Shown in pieces: positions 35,582-47,774 of a stretch of DNA of 64,000 nt. This DNA is from Galaxea fascicularis (lineage: Eukaryota; Cnidaria; Anthozoa; Scleractinia; Euphylliidae). The translations under genes were made by a program, and so were the position numbers. The notes below the pieces were generated by a model. The model was not told the origin of the DNA. It was given only the letters and a program-made list of their open reading frames with translations, and ran no database searches. The stretch's first letter is position 1; the number at the start of each line of letters is the position of its first letter. The stretch covers positions 5,657,633 through 5,721,632 of the forward strand of contig OX419343.1 in the NCBI GenBank assembly GCA_948470475.1, in the 5' to 3' direction.

Positions 35582-38500
35582 ATGAATTCTACTCAAGACG
35601 AAAATGACAAGCTTAAAACTAAAGGAGACTTCGGGCCGCAAGAAATTGAATCGAACATGCTTGATGCGAGTACGGTGAGATGCTTTCCCACTGTCAAACG
35701 GACGTTTCGTCAAAAACAATGCAGCTGGAGGTGGAGATGGAAGTATTTCACGAGGTAGGCCTTGGCGATTTTATATTTCTCACTGAGTGGCGCGCATTTT
35801 GATGTTTAAATTCCTGGCTGCTGTAACTTTCAGACTTAAGGTAAACAACAAGTTCACATCGCTCGAGGCGGCAAACGATAATAATCATCGACTGTACTTC
35901 ACCTGGACTGTGTTTAGGAAAATAAACCCCCAGTAATTTTCAGAGCCAAAAATCATGTCACAAAGCAATATTACTTATTAGTTGTACTTGTGGTTTAATT
36001 GGACAAGAACCCGTTCACGGTAAGCTTATTTTCGGAGGATATTCCTATACAGAGGCTGTAGTTTTGCGGCAAAAGTCTTTGGTTGATAATGGGCGGTTAT
36101 GGAAAATTTTCTTTATTTCTAGCTCCCGGAAAATAACATCTACCCGCAGGCGGTTCCTTCAAGATCAGACTGGTTCTTCTTCACCTTCGCTTTTTTTATG
36201 CAGTTTACGGTCCGCTTATCCAGTATTTTGTGCACATTTTGCTTCCTTTAAATCTCTCGCCAGCACCTTTTTTAACTTGCTTAAAATTCTAGCGATTTGT
36301 TCGTGAAGAAATTCTCCGTATTAGTAGGCGTTTATTTACGAATGCATGAACGTCGTAAGCTTATATAAGCTTGCCTAAAGTTCTTGCCCGCAACCCTGTT
36401 AAATAGAATAGAAACGATATTATTATGCGGGGTTAATATTTATAAGTTATTCATCCATTCTCAAAGCCCAAACGACCGCCTGTCCATATTTTATAGCTTG
36501 CTTCACCACAAAAGCTAAACAGTTTTATGCATGTCGTGAATAAGAACCTCTAATGACTTAAGACTCCCGAGCAAGTTTTCATTTTCCGTTCGGAATTTTC
36601 TAACCCTTGTGTAAAATCTCTCACGTCTTCACTCGATTTTCCAGATTATCCGTGACCTCTTGCTTTTGAAAATACTCGAACACTTCGTGCTGTGCTCGCG
36701 CGTGAACACCAAAACACTTCCTTTGAAATCGTTTCGACGGTGTTAGAACAGTCTAGTTGTTTCACCCAATTCTTTGAGCCGCTATTCACTGGCGCAACCA
36801 CTTGATCTTGTATTGAAGCTGCGAAAAACAACACAAAGCCGCGAAACAAAGCAAAGCACGTATGTTACAAAGTTTTGTTGTGATAAAAAGCACGTGTTTT
36901 TGGTTTGTTGTAAAACAATGAGATTTACATTTCACATATCATATATCGATTATTGGGCTTAACAATTGTTGACACTTGATGTAAAGCACATTGCTTCTGA
37001 AGCCTGGGCGCACTCGGGCTGATTTCCTGAAGCGAGTCAATGATCTGTGAAGTGTGAAATTTTGGGTAAATCAATTACTCGCGCTTTGATTTCTCATTGA
37101 CGTTCTTACCCGTACTAAACATAAAATACTAAAAAATCGCTTTCACTATTATTCCTCAAATTAATGTAAAATAATTATAATTCACAGTATAAAACAATTG
37201 TATGTTTGAACAACAAAGTAACATTGCCAAATTTTCAAAGTACAAACATGGCAGCTTTGATTTGTGCCTTCCTGAGAATAGTAAAACTTAACCTACATGT
37301 ATTTTTGCCTTTGATTTTTTGTTTCAATTTTTCAGGATAGGGAGATGTCTTTAAAAATTCCATGAACTAAGATACAGCTGATTTATTTTGGTTCATCTTT
37401 TAAGTGTTTCAGTGAAGGCAATTAATGGAGGTCGCAGGCAATTATTTTTGAAGTGACCTTACTGAATCGTTATCAAACTAATGACAATTTCTGCCAAATT
37501 TCATGGGAACTTTCATGAGATTTTGAAATTCCTCAGCGGCGTATATGTTATATGAGCATCAGCTCTTTCCTTAGTGAGCATTCACAGAGCTGACATCCTG
37601 GTGGGAAGTTGCTTTTGTGCCAACGTAACAACTAAATTGCTATGGAATTATTCAATTTCCGGGGATTTACAATTGCACCTTTGTGCTGAAATGTCATTTG
37701 ATATTAGTACTAAAACTTAACTCTGTTTAATATAAATATCCCAGTGAATTAGTGGTAACATGGTGGGAATAGCTGATAACCTTTCTGCAAAATTTAAATT
37801 TTCATTTGCTGCCCCTACACTTCCTATTGAAATAGCAGTGAGACATTGTTTAAATATGAAGCAAATTCATCTTGTGTGATCCTGTCCTTAATTCTCATGA
37901 CCACTCTGTTTTATAAAACGTTGAAATTACAAGGAGAAATTTGATGCTTTGAGGGCCACAGAGTCATCAGTGTCTTAGGACTACTGTTAAGTGTTTTACC
38001 CTCTTTAAATAAAGCCTATTATTATTATTATTATTGATGCTGATTACTTTTAGGGTTTAAATGATTAAGTAGGAAACAGATGTAAGTTGAAATAACTTGC
38101 ATCTTGCTTTTTAACATGTTTCAGTGGCGGTGTTTTCATGAGCGGTTTTTCAACCTCGTTCCCAGGGTCTCTCCTCTTCCTGTCCTGTCTTCTCTCTTGC
38201 TCCAGGGGACAAGAAGAGGAGAGACCCTGGGAACGAGGTTGGCGGTTTTTCAGGTTGCTTAGCAAGTGACAACCAGAAATCGTGTGAAAACAGTTGCTTT
38301 TTCAACTTGCTTAAAGTTAAGTGAGTCTGCAAATTTCAATCAAAGTCTCATTAAATTTAAGCCACCAAACCAGGTAGTTTAAGCGAGTGGGTAATTAATT
38401 TCGGCCAGCGAGGAGCAGCTTGCAGTTATTCAATTTAGAAATACACAAGGCATGCTATTTTTATTTGTTTGGGTCTCCCGCCATGTTATTCAAATTGTGT

Positions 38501-40618
38501 ATTGGCACATGCTCTCTCCTCATTTGAAAACATGTATCATTTTAAGTTGCTTAACAAAGTCTGCAAACAAACCACTTCCAGGAATGTTAAGCAAGACAAT
38601 GGCTGTTGTGAAAACACGGCCAGTGGATCCTAACTATCATCAATTACAGTACAGTCTTTAAATAAATAAATAAATAAATAATAGCAGATCACCTTAGAGT
38701 TTTTCAGTAATTGTTTGATCATCCAGTGTACATGTAGAAGATTATTATTGACATGAAACATAATTAGTGATTTTTGTGGAAGATTTTCACTGACTTTGAA
38801 GTGAGAGAAGACTTCAACTCTTGGTTGTACTGTAAATGGAGTCTGTCTGTCTATAATAAACAGTTTTATTGTAGTTTCAAAAGCCTTGTCCAATCTGACA
38901 ACTTTGAGTCTGAAAAATCTATTTTTGGAGCTTTTCTGTCTTGTTTAATGCAGTGAATATTCAAATAAAACAACTTGAAAGTACTTGACTTTTTTGCCTT
39001 ATGCACAAAACAAATGTCATAAGTTGCCATGATATATTTACAAAATGTACATTTGTATTATAGGTAGTAATTAAACTTTGAAAGGGATAGGTTTTCAGAA
39101 GAGGTCAATCAGAGTGCCAGGAGAAATAACTCTTATGGCAGGTACAGCAAGAATCAGTAACAAGTTCAACTCACATGACAGCAAGTCTGCAGATGCCCTC
39201 ACCACTTAGCCAAGACTACGTTGCATACCTTGCTTTGTTCAACTAAGATTTCACCTAATGTACACTCTATATACCGATGAATGCCTTATTTGTGTTAAAC
39301 AGCTCCAATATTCAACTCCTAATTACAACCTGGAGTCTTATGGTAAACGTGCCTTCTCCGTAGCTGCCCCACGCTTGTGGAACTCTCTTCCAATGGAATT
39401 AAAAACATCCACGTCGATCGATATTTTCAAGAAGAAGCTCAAGACGTACCTTTTTAAACATAGTTACTTTTGACATTGACCATTATTTTTTCTACATGTA
39501 TATATTTTTATTTTTAGTCTTAATTTTTATCTATATTTTTATTCTAAGCGCACTGATCATTGCTATGGATAGATGCACTATATAAGATGTATTATTATTA
39601 TTATTATTATTATTATTTCAATTGGTGTTTTAAGCAGATGATGTTAATTAAAATACTTGAGGTTTAACTTATCACCGCTTTCTTAAAATTCAGGGCACTG
39701 CAACCAATCTTGGAGCAAGGAGAAAACACAAAAGATGATACCAGCAAAGTTGATGATAACAGCACCAGTTTAGATATAGATGGACACAATGAAAGTAAGT
39801 CACAGTCTTCTGAAGAGGTAGAACAGGATTGCCTGGAGCCGAACAGTGAACAAGCAGTTGATTCTGACAATGAGAGCAATTTCCGTGATGAATCTAAATC
39901 CACTAAATCTAAAGAAGACTATAGTGCCTGTATCAAACTAATAGAGAAGTTTCAAGAAGCAGTATTAGACAATGCTGTAAGGGTCATCCAGGCTGCTTTC
40001 AAACGTTTCCTAGAAAGGCGGCGATTTTTGAAGCTAAGAAAAGCTGCAACTGTGATTCAAAGGAGTGTAAGACGATGGCTAAGAGTGAAGCACACCCCTG
40101 AAAGCCCTAATGTTGGTCATCTAGCAATTAACAGTAACAGTGAACAGAACATTGAAATGCAAAGAAATTGTTCCTCTTCTGAAGGCCTGGTTAGCGAAGT
40201 TGCTGTGGATGATGTGGAATGCTACAGTAAGGAACAACAAAAGAGAACACTGGATGAAAATGACTTAGCAGAAGATGCCTTATGTAGCAACAAAGGACTG
40301 AACAACAATGATAACGTGGAACTAGCAAGCTCAGAAGATGCTAATCAATTTGAAAATTCTTTTGAAAGCCTTGATGCGTCATCTATGACTGGAAGTAGGG
40401 ATGATGTCAGTGACGCTGGATTGTGCACGTACCAGTGTGATGAAGTTTCCCGCATTGTTGATCCAGACTCATTATCATTGGCCGACAGTGGTATTGACAT
40501 GGGTTCTGATATTGCTTTTGAAGCCACAAATGTAGATGACTGCAAATTACCATCAAGAGAAAATCCATTGCTAGTCTCTTCAAATGTGTCAGTAGAAGAA
40601 ACTACATCCCAGCAATAG
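35582..40618 (+). CDS. IQ-motif protein, 2 exons, 365 aa, function unknown
   Basis: Exon 1 is 35582-35754 (57 codons plus 2 nt, donor AG/GTAGGC). Exon 2 is 39694-40618 after acceptor TTCAG; the junction codon is Arg and the stop is TAG. The N-terminal part ends in a basic, Trp-rich stretch (about residues 47-57). Residues 64-135 are acidic and Ser-rich. Two IQ motifs follow in tandem at about residues 155-167 (VIQAAFKRFLERR) and 177-190 (VIQRSVRRWLRVK), which in other proteins bind calmodulin or myosin-type light chains. The C-terminal half is acidic and low-complexity, and ends with a Ser/Asp-rich stretch containing LADSGIDMGSD. No enzyme domain is visible, so I give no gene symbol. The 3.9-kb intron contains a 9-bp-TSD palindrome and a LINE 3' fragment. 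A shorter exon 1 ending at GTGAGA (about 35677) would not keep frame. Confidence 0.8.
36000..37780. other. IQ-gene intron 1, left part: nothing recognised
   Basis: AT-rich intron sequence. ORFs up to 80 codons on both strands lack recognisable motifs and splice support. Confidence 0.4.
37785..38070. repeat. Family X internal block
   Basis: Shares AAATTTAAATTTTCATTTGC, TGTGTGATCCTGTCCTTAAT and GGAGAAATTTGATGC with 12370-12560 and 32170-32350. It is interrupted by a segment ending in a TTA-repeat at about 38020. IQ-gene intron. Confidence 0.65.
38151..38241. mobile_element. Palindromic foldback element, 91 bp, 9-bp TSD
   Basis: CAACCTCGTTCCCAGGGTCT reads into its inverse at the right end. GCGGTTTTT occurs at 38142-38150 and 38242-38250. 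It is in the intron of the IQ-motif gene. A related palindrome without clear TSD is at 47981-48062. Confidence 0.82.
39257..39617 (+). mobile_element. LINE 3' end fragment with ATT-repeat tail
   Basis: A 71-codon stretch to 39473 carries the typical end of a non-LTR RT polyprotein: NYNLESYGKRAFSVAAPRLW, then NSLP and FKKKLKTYLF. About 120 bp of UTR and a TTA/ATT microsatellite tail (39591-39617) follow. 5' truncated. It sits just upstream of exon 2 of the IQ-motif gene. Confidence 0.75.
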
Positions 40619-42230
40619 CAAGGTTATCCTAATTCTTTAAATGATAAGGCATTTGTTATTTTGGTTTTTCCAGAGTTTAGAATTTTAAGTGTTAATCCAA
40701 TAAGAAAAGACAGGATTCTAAGGTACAAAAAAAGTTGTTGAATGACTGGTCAATAGGATTTTCTATTCTACATGTACTTATTGATTTTTTTTCTTGTTAA
40801 GTATTGTACAGTTTTTGTGTTTGAACTCCGATTATGCAGAGGTGAAGTATTTGAAACCAATTATCACAAAATATGAGGCACCCCTGGAAAAATTATTATT
40901 ATTTTGGTATTTAACTTTTAAAATCAATCCCAAAATGTTACTGTCATAACACTATCATGCTTTAAAATGGGAATTATTGTCTCAGACCTGTGGATTGTTC
41001 AGCACTGACAAGCTTGGGAATTATAATTTTCCTCAAAAAGCATGCGATTTTAATACAAAGAGTATTTATATTTTGAAATTATTGATCTCCTTGTTCCCAA
41101 AACCTTAACAGCAAATCAATTTTTTTTTGTACATGTTCTTTGAAGTTAATGTTTGTCAGAAGATCTGGTGCTTGGAAATTATTTTCTGTTTTATTGTGTT
41201 TTGATGAAGCTGTACAAACCATAGTTAGTACCTTAATTATGAAATAGTCAGCGTTCCATCATCTTTACCTCCTTAACACAGCACTGTGCTCTAGTGGAGC
41301 CTGTGGCTGCCCCTGGCAACTTACTTTTGCCATTGGGTGACCAGGAAATAATTATAGTTTTTGCACCCAACATATATGCTGGGTGTAGGTGACATTCCTT
41401 CCCAATTCCACATTATTTCTACTGCCATAAAATGCAACTTTTTCCAATTTACTACATTGTAAGATTACAGGCATTACTCGTACCAGCATTGGGTTTAGAT
41501 TTGAGCTACTGAAAAATTTGGTCATCAAAGCATGAAATTTAGGCCCGAAAGAGTATAAAAGTACTGTTAGTAACCCATAACAAGTTATACACTCCCCAGC
41601 CGAGGGGTCATTGGCTTTGTCATTTACTGTAAATGTGACAAGCCCAGTTTTAAATTTATGACAGTTTTTTTGTAAAAGGAAACGTTACTCAATGTGCAAG
41701 TTCACCATTTAATTGTAATGTTGCAATTTCAATCGTTAAATATGGATATTGAAGTGTATTGAAGGTTCTGGAAGGCACCTCCTTTAGGCAACTGTGATAT
41801 TACAGTTGATCCCCCTTCCTACAAAAATCGTGTTGTAGACCAACTCAGTCTATCACATAGGGAAGGGTTTATAACTAAACAGAATAGTTTGTTCACAGAT
41901 AACTAGCAGAGCCTGTCTACTTGTTGAAAGGAGGGTATTATTATTAGTAGTATTACTAATTATTATTACTGTCAATGATTTTGGGGGGAATGCTTGTTCT
42001 AGGTTATATTGTTAAGAGTGGATTTTGCCATTCAGAACACTGGAATTGAAATTGTTTTGTGGTTGGCAAAGTAAAGGAATGAAAAATATGAATAATGCTG
42101 AATTTTTTAAAATCAAATTGTATGCAGAATGCTTCTTTGGCATTTGTCTCAAGGGTTGCTTGCAACCTGAATTGCTTATTTATGAAGAAAAATTATGAAC
42201 TTTTATAATAAAATGATGAGTTGATTTATT
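40619..42230 (+). other. Probable 3' UTR of the IQ-motif gene with AATAAA signal
   Basis: No gene-like ORF and no clear repeat is seen across this AT-rich stretch after the stop codon. A canonical AATAAA occurs at 42207-42212, and I take it as the likely polyadenylation signal, giving a 3' UTR of about 1.6 kb. Earlier cryptic signals cannot be excluded. Confidence 0.4.
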
Positions 42231-42239
42231 GGTGTTGAC

Positions 42240-43800
42240 ATTTATTTTCATGTTTCTTACCTTTTGAATTGTTTTTGTCAAGTCAGTGTGATCTAATTGA
42301 ACCACGATAATTTATTGGGACTAATCCGGGGTAAACACTATGATAACCGTCTGGGTGATACTCACGGTTAATCCAGTGTTAGTGTTACCAGGCTTGAAGA
42401 ACTCAGACCAGGGTAAATGTAGTGCTAGATTGAGTGGCGAGGGGGACACTGTTGTTCATGACACTAACTTTATGCAAAGACCAACTCAATGCCGAGTTCC
42501 TTTCAATATTAGTAGAGAAAATATGAAAGGGATATAAGCCACACATATCATCCAGTTGATTGCATTCACTAAACAGATTAAATTAGGGTATGGCCGGTCG
42601 GTTAAACTGTACCTTAAATGTACTAGGAAAAATATCAAAAGAGATTGGTTGTGGCAGCAATCGTCGGAGCGTTCGGGGACTCATGGTGAAACATGCAAGC
42701 TGCTGTGTGCCTTTGCTTACGATTGATTTCAGGGGCTCCCCAGATCTAACATTTATCAATACCAAAGACCAATGTCTTCCGTTACCTTTGTGTCCTCCAA
42801 AACAATCCCACAATTACTTGCGCAGCACTCTTGGTCTCAGTCCTTTTCAGAGTTACTCTATATTTGTCCCGGTATCTTCTACATTTCGAGAAGAAGCTGA
42901 TATCTCAGTCGAAATTATCAATAATTCCAAGAAATATTGGTTCATGGCTGCGTTTTTGCGAAATCTCACCCAATCTGTCACAAACCTTTACTACAAAAAA
43001 CCAAAGAGGAAGATCCGTTTTTGTCATCGTTGCCATATAAAGGACCATCTGATTGGATAAACGTCCAACCAGTAAATGCCCACAACAAAAATGTCCCATT
43101 TTTCCGCAGAGGATTATTTTCAAGGGCTCGAGTGGGTGGGTGGCCAAATAATGCTGATTAGTGCAAAAGAGAAAATCTCGAGATTTCAGTCCAGCGGTTG
43201 GCATGCCACCCTACCCCAGTGGTTTTGATTGAGGAAGGTAGCTTTGGGCCACACCTAAAAATACAGCAAATTTGTGCGGACTAATTTCTCGATCCTATAC
43301 TCGGGCTTTCCTTTCGTTTTGTCTTTCTTAACGATTACAAACGTTGTTGTAAATTTGTATCGGCTTCTACAGTACTTTAGAAAGGGAACAGACGGACGTA
43401 CCTAAGCAATTTATGACCATTTATTAGTTCTTTTCGGTTATGCACTAGGAATGGTCTCTTTTTCTTATGATGGTAACCCGAACGAAACACGGAAACGCGC
43501 ACGAAACGTGCCTCCCGCTGTGTGTTTTTAAGAAAGGCTGACTAAACTATCATTTTGTCGCTATAGAGTTTTCGTAAAATTCATATCATTGTACAGAAAT
43601 AAGTCCACATTAGCTGTTCGCTCAAGTCGTATCCAAACATGTTTTCAAAGGTACGAAAACAGAAGAGGAATAGCTTAAAACGGGAAAGTTGTACTCTTTT
43701 GTTTATCTGAAACAGAGCTGATAGTAAACAACGACCAGGTAACAAACATATATATGCTGATTCCTCAAATTTCCATTGTGATACGTTTGTGAGTTCACAC
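42240..43800. other. Intergenic, no recognised feature
   Basis: A 156-codon plus-strand ORF at 42590-43060 has no family resemblance and overlaps ORFs in other frames, so I do not call it a gene. Confidence 0.4.
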
Positions 43801-44075
43801 CTCTTAGGCCCAATTCAGACGCCGTACTTTTCATGAGCCGAAGCAAATTCATAGAATTAAGGACATGAAAAGTTCGGCGTCTGAATCAATTAGGAACGGC
43901 TCAGGCGTTCTTTTCGCCTGGCTTGGCCGGGAATTTCGACTTTAAAACGGCCTTGATTCAGACGCCGAACTTTTCATGTGTCGAACTTAATGCATAAATT
44001 ATTATTTGGTATATCAGACATGGTTTGATGCTACTCTGGTTTGAAATTTGATGAATGTAACTTGAAAAGTTACAA

Positions 44076-44128
44076 TTCACGACCCAACGTTTCGACACTC
44101 CTGTCTAGTGTCTTCATCAGGGGTGATC
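44076..44128 (-). ncRNA. Hammerhead ribozyme-like motif, inverted copy
   Basis: This is the same motif as at 47255-47307, on the opposite strand at the other end of the inverted Penelope pair. CTGATGA, the six-pair stem II, GAAA and the GTC site are unchanged. The outward placement of both copies marks the 3' ends of the two element copies. Confidence 0.7.
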
Positions 44129-44165
44129 TAGTGTTGCAAAAAGGAGCCTTTTATACGCTTACTAA

Positions 44166-46146
44166 TTAACGACCTTTTGTTTTGATGAGGTGTAAATAGG
44201 TGTCAGGTAAAAGGCCGCCATCGTCACGGTTTAAAGGAGCGTGGGCGGAGTTGATGTGCCAAGCTTCCAAACAAAGCCGTTGATGGTACCGCCGGTTAGT
44301 GGTGATAATTTTGGAATTATCCCACGCTATTGTATGGTTGGTTTGGCAAGCATGTTCCGACAAAGCGGAATTTTCCTTTTTGCAAAGAAAAACTGCTTTT
44401 TGATGCTCTTTTAAACGCGTGCCAAGCTGACGCTTGGTCTGTCCGATGTACTCATGATCACAGTCATTGCATGGAATAGAATAAACAGCGTCAGTTCGTT
44501 GTTCTTTCAACACAGGATCCTTAGGTTTGGCAAAAATATGACTCAACGTCTGAAAAGGTTTTTGTGCAACTTTGACATTGTGGCTAGACAAAACTCTCTT
44601 AATGGGTTCTGTAACACCGCGGATGTACGGGATGACGGCAAAACCTGTAGCCGAAACCTCGTCCCCGGAGGTGTTAAGAGAAGGAGTAACTGGTTTTAAG
44701 CAGTTACGAAGGAAAGTGTTTGGGTAGCCATTGACCTTTAGGACGTCAAAAACATATTTTCGCTCTTTGGCCCTAGAATCACATGAAGATGGCAAACAAT
44801 CAGCCCTCGTGAGCAAAGTTCTGGTTACGGATTTTTTGTGGCAGATGGGGTGGTGGGAGTCAAATGCGAGATATTTGTCGGTATGCGTGGGTTTGCGATA
44901 AACACTTGTCTCTAAATTTCCCCGGTGCGCCCTATAGACATTCAAATCGAGAAAAGACAAACGTCTATCATTCTCACGCTCAATGGTGAACTGGATAGAC
45001 GGCTCAACTGAATTTAAATGTGAAAGGGGGCGCTCCGCTTCATTTCCGGATACCACAGAGATGACATCGTCGACATATCGTTTCCAAAACAAAGGCTGGA
45101 TCGGTGAGGAAGCCAGAGCCCTTTGTTCCACATCTTCCATTACCATGTTGGCAATGACAGCAGAAACGGGAGAACCCATAGCCGTACCAAAAACCTGTTG
45201 GTAGTAGGTGCCATTGTATGCGAACTGAGTGGTGTTGAGACAAAAAGACAGCAAATCTATAAGATCCTCCACGGGCAAAGTAGTTCTTTGTCCCAATGAA
45301 GCGTCTTGTTTGAGTCTTTTTTCAGCAACACTAATGGCAAGATCAACCGGAATTTTGGTGAAGAGAGAAACAACGTCAAAAGAAACCAACTCGTTTCCTG
45401 CGTCAAGAGTTTTACCTCTTATAAAATCCGCATAAAAGTCACAGGAATTTTTGACATTGTAATCAGTATTCCCAACAACAGGTGACAAGATTTTCGCGAG
45501 ATAACTCGAAACCGCATAAGTCGGAGAATTAACAAAAGAGACAATGGGTCTCAAAGGAATTCCCGTCTTATGGATTTTAGGCAAGCCATAAAAACGAGGA
45601 CATAGACCGTCACTACTGTATAACATTTTGTACGTAGACTCACTAATCTTTCCAGCTTTTTTCAAATCAAGTAACATTTTGTTGAGCTTTCTCAAGTCTT
45701 GCTGGTAGGATCAGATTTTAAGATAGAATACGTATTCCTGTCACTCAGCAGAGAGGAGGCCTTTTCATCGTATTGTTTTTTATCCATAACCACGACACAA
45801 TTGCCCTTGTCAGCAGATAAAACAAGCCTATCCGGATCTTTCTTAAGAGCTAGGAGCGCCTTGAAAACATCATTGCTGATGTTTTTGGGAGGCGGTTTGG
45901 CGCGCCTAAGAATGCTACTAACTTCAGCTCTTATCAAATGCTTTTGATCGACGTTGAGTCGAGAAATACCTTCCTCGACGGCAGCGACGATCTCAGCAGT
46001 TGGTTTTTGCTGGGAGCAACAGCAAACTTAAGGCCTTTTTCCAAACCACTCCGTTCCAACGCAGATAACTCCTTAGAAGAAAGGTTCAAGACCCATTTAT
46101 CTTTCAGAGTCGAACCTGAGTTATCAGGAGACTTCTTACTGAACAT
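44166..46146 (-). pseudogene. Penelope-like RT with GIY-YIG endonuclease, long copy with two frameshifts
   Basis: The main open stretch (44166-45695, about 509 codons) holds CPRFYGLPKIHK, VSFDVVSLFTKIP, GTAMGSPVSA, catalytic RYVDDV, LSFLDLNV, KPTHTDKYL, and a C-terminal GIY-YIG-like endonuclease with YSIPC, EYIGQTKRQLGTRLKEH and an ACQTNHTI block. The upstream part continues to about 46146 (ADKGNCVVVMD, and an N-terminal block with LSSKELSALERSGLEKGL). It is out of frame by one base near 45700 and again near 46008, in each case next to a short homopolymer or repeated base. It is therefore almost full length but not translatable as is. The first part of the protein is missing at the junction with the opposite copy. 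Confidence 0.9.
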
Positions 46147-47217
46147 AACACCACTCAGTTCGCATACAATGGCACCTACTACCAACAGGTTTTTGGTACG
46201 ACTATGGGTTCTCCCGTTTCTGCTGTCATTGCCAACATGGTAATGGAAGATGTGGAACAAAGGGCTCTGGCTTCCTCACCGATCCAGCCTTTGTTTTGGA
46301 AACGATATGTCGACGATGTCATCTCTGTGGTATCCGGAAATGAAGCGGAGCGCCCCCTTTCACATTTAAATTCAGTTGAGCCGTCTATCCAGTTCACCAT
46401 TGAGCGTGAGAATGATAGACGTTTGTCTTTTCTCGATTTGAATGTCTATAGGGCGCACCGGGGAAATTTAGAGACAAGTGTTTATCGCAAACCCACGCAT
46501 ACCGACAAATATCTCGCATTTGACTCCCACCACCCCATCTGCCACAAAAAATCCGTAACCAGAACTTTGCTCACGAGGGCTGATTGTTTGCCATCTTCAT
46601 GTGATTCTAGGGCCAAAGAGCGAAAATATGTTTTTGACGTCCTAAAGGTCAATGGCTGCCCAAACACTTTCCTTCGTAACTGCTTAAAACCAGTTACTCC
46701 TTCTCTTAACACCTCCGGGGACGAGGTTTCGGCTACAGGTTTTGCCGTCATCCCGTACATCCGCGGTGTTACAGAACCCATTAAGAGAGTTTTGTCTAGC
46801 CACAATGTCAAAGTTGCACAAAAACCTTTTCAGACGTTGAGTCATATTTTTGCCAAACCTAAGGATCCTGTGTTGAAAGAACAACGAACTGACGCTGTTT
46901 ATTCTATTCCATGCAATGACTGTGATCATGAGTACATCGGACAGACCAAGCGTCAGCTTGGCACGCGTTTAAAAGAGCATCAAAAAGCAGTTTTTCTTTG
47001 CAAAAAGGAAAATTCCGCTTTGTCGGAACATGCTTGCCAAACCAACCATACAATAGCGTGGGATAATTCCAAAATTATCACCACTAACCGGCGGTACCAT
47101 CAACGGCTTTGTTTGGAAGCTTGGCACATCAACTCCGCCCACGCTCCTTTAAACCGTGACGATGGCGGCCTTTTACCTGACACCTATTTACACCTCATCA
47201 AAACAAAAGGTCGTTAA
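46147..47217 (+). pseudogene. Penelope-like RT/GIY-YIG, 5'-truncated copy
   Basis: The plus-strand copy begins inside the RT at the TTQFAYNG region and runs without a break to the same terminal sequence as its partner (YLHLIKTKGR, stop). It keeps the catalytic YVDDV and the whole GIY-YIG domain but lacks the palm and finger motifs upstream of them, so it could not act alone. It differs from the other copy at GTTM in place of GTAM, and at one Cys/Tyr site (NGCPNTF against NGYPNTF). It joins the opposite copy over the short shared string AACACCACTCAG. Confidence 0.88.
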
Positions 47218-47254
47218 TTAGTAAGCGTATAAAAGGCTCCTTTTTGCAACACTA

Positions 47255-47307
47255 GATCACCCCTGATGAAGACACTAGACAGGAGTGTCGAAACGTTGGG
47301 TCGTGAA
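47255..47307 (+). ncRNA. Hammerhead ribozyme-like motif in Penelope-like 3' end
   Basis: The order is: core CTGATGA (47263-47269), a stem II of six pairs (GACACT with AGTGTC), core GAAA, then ACGTTGGGTC, which gives a two-pair stem III with a small loop and the GTC cleavage triplet. Stem I can form from TCAC and GTGA with two unpaired C. Penelope-like elements are known to carry such hammerheads with minimal stem III. The weak stems suggest it would work as a dimer, if at all. Activity is not shown. Confidence 0.7.
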
Positions 47308-47566
47308 TTGTAACTTTTTAAGTTACATTCATCAAATTTCAAACCAGAGTAGCATCAAACCATGTCTGATTGTCCACCTGGTTGCAGTGTGAACTTGAAT
47401 ATACCTTATTTGGTATATATTTTGAAAACCACTGACAATGTTGATTAGTTTTCCCGCAACTGTATTAGGAACGGCTGTGGAACGGCTGTGGAACGGCTAA
47501 TTTTACTTAGACGTCTGAATCAGCAGACGCATTTTTGTTAATTTGGGTCGGTTCAAATTCGAATTT

Positions 47567-47774
47567 CGTGGCTACTAGCTTAGTCGGCAGAGCAACGGTA
47601 GATCTAATCCGGAGGTCGTGGGTTCGATTCCCACCGAGGTCATAAGAATTTTTCTTTGCCTCGTGTGGTTCCCTGATACCCTTTACTAGGGCTAGCGCCC
47701 TGTAGGTTTTTCATGGGTTTCTATTGGCACTTTAATTTACACTTCAGAGTTAATTCTCTGTTCCATCACTTGTA
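47567..47774 (+). mobile_element. Intact tRNA-derived SINE, type C, 14-bp TSD
   Basis: The insertion is bounded by TCAAATTCGAATTT on both sides (47553-47566 and 47775-47788). The head holds TAGCTTAGTCGG (A box) and GGTTCGATTCC (B box) with normal spacing. The second copy of the host element at 59.96-60.36 kb lacks this insert, which confirms the borders. Confidence 0.88.

Larger units (their letters stand above)
44015..47405. mobile_element. Composite of two Penelope-like copies in inverted, head-to-head order
   Basis: The unit is bordered by a 13-bp target duplication, TTATTTGGTATAT, at 44002-44014 and 47406-47418. Left arm 44015-45236 (minus strand) and right arm 46147-47368 (plus strand) are both 1,222 bp and nearly identical; I noticed only three differences. 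They face each other across a 906-bp spacer that contains the further 5' part of the minus-strand copy only. The right side has 37 extra bases (47369-47405) before the target duplication. Inverted partial copies inserted as one unit are typical of Penelope-like elements. It splits an older TIR element. Confidence 0.9.

Noticed and set aside
42590..43060. 156-codon plus-strand ORF
   Set aside because: No domain, no plausible start context or splice partners, and long ORFs overlap it in other frames on both strands.
44454..46929. ORFs antisense to the Penelope-like RT (for example 44454-44699 and 46482-46811)
   Set aside because: Mirror frames of the RT coding sequence, repeated in both inverted arms.
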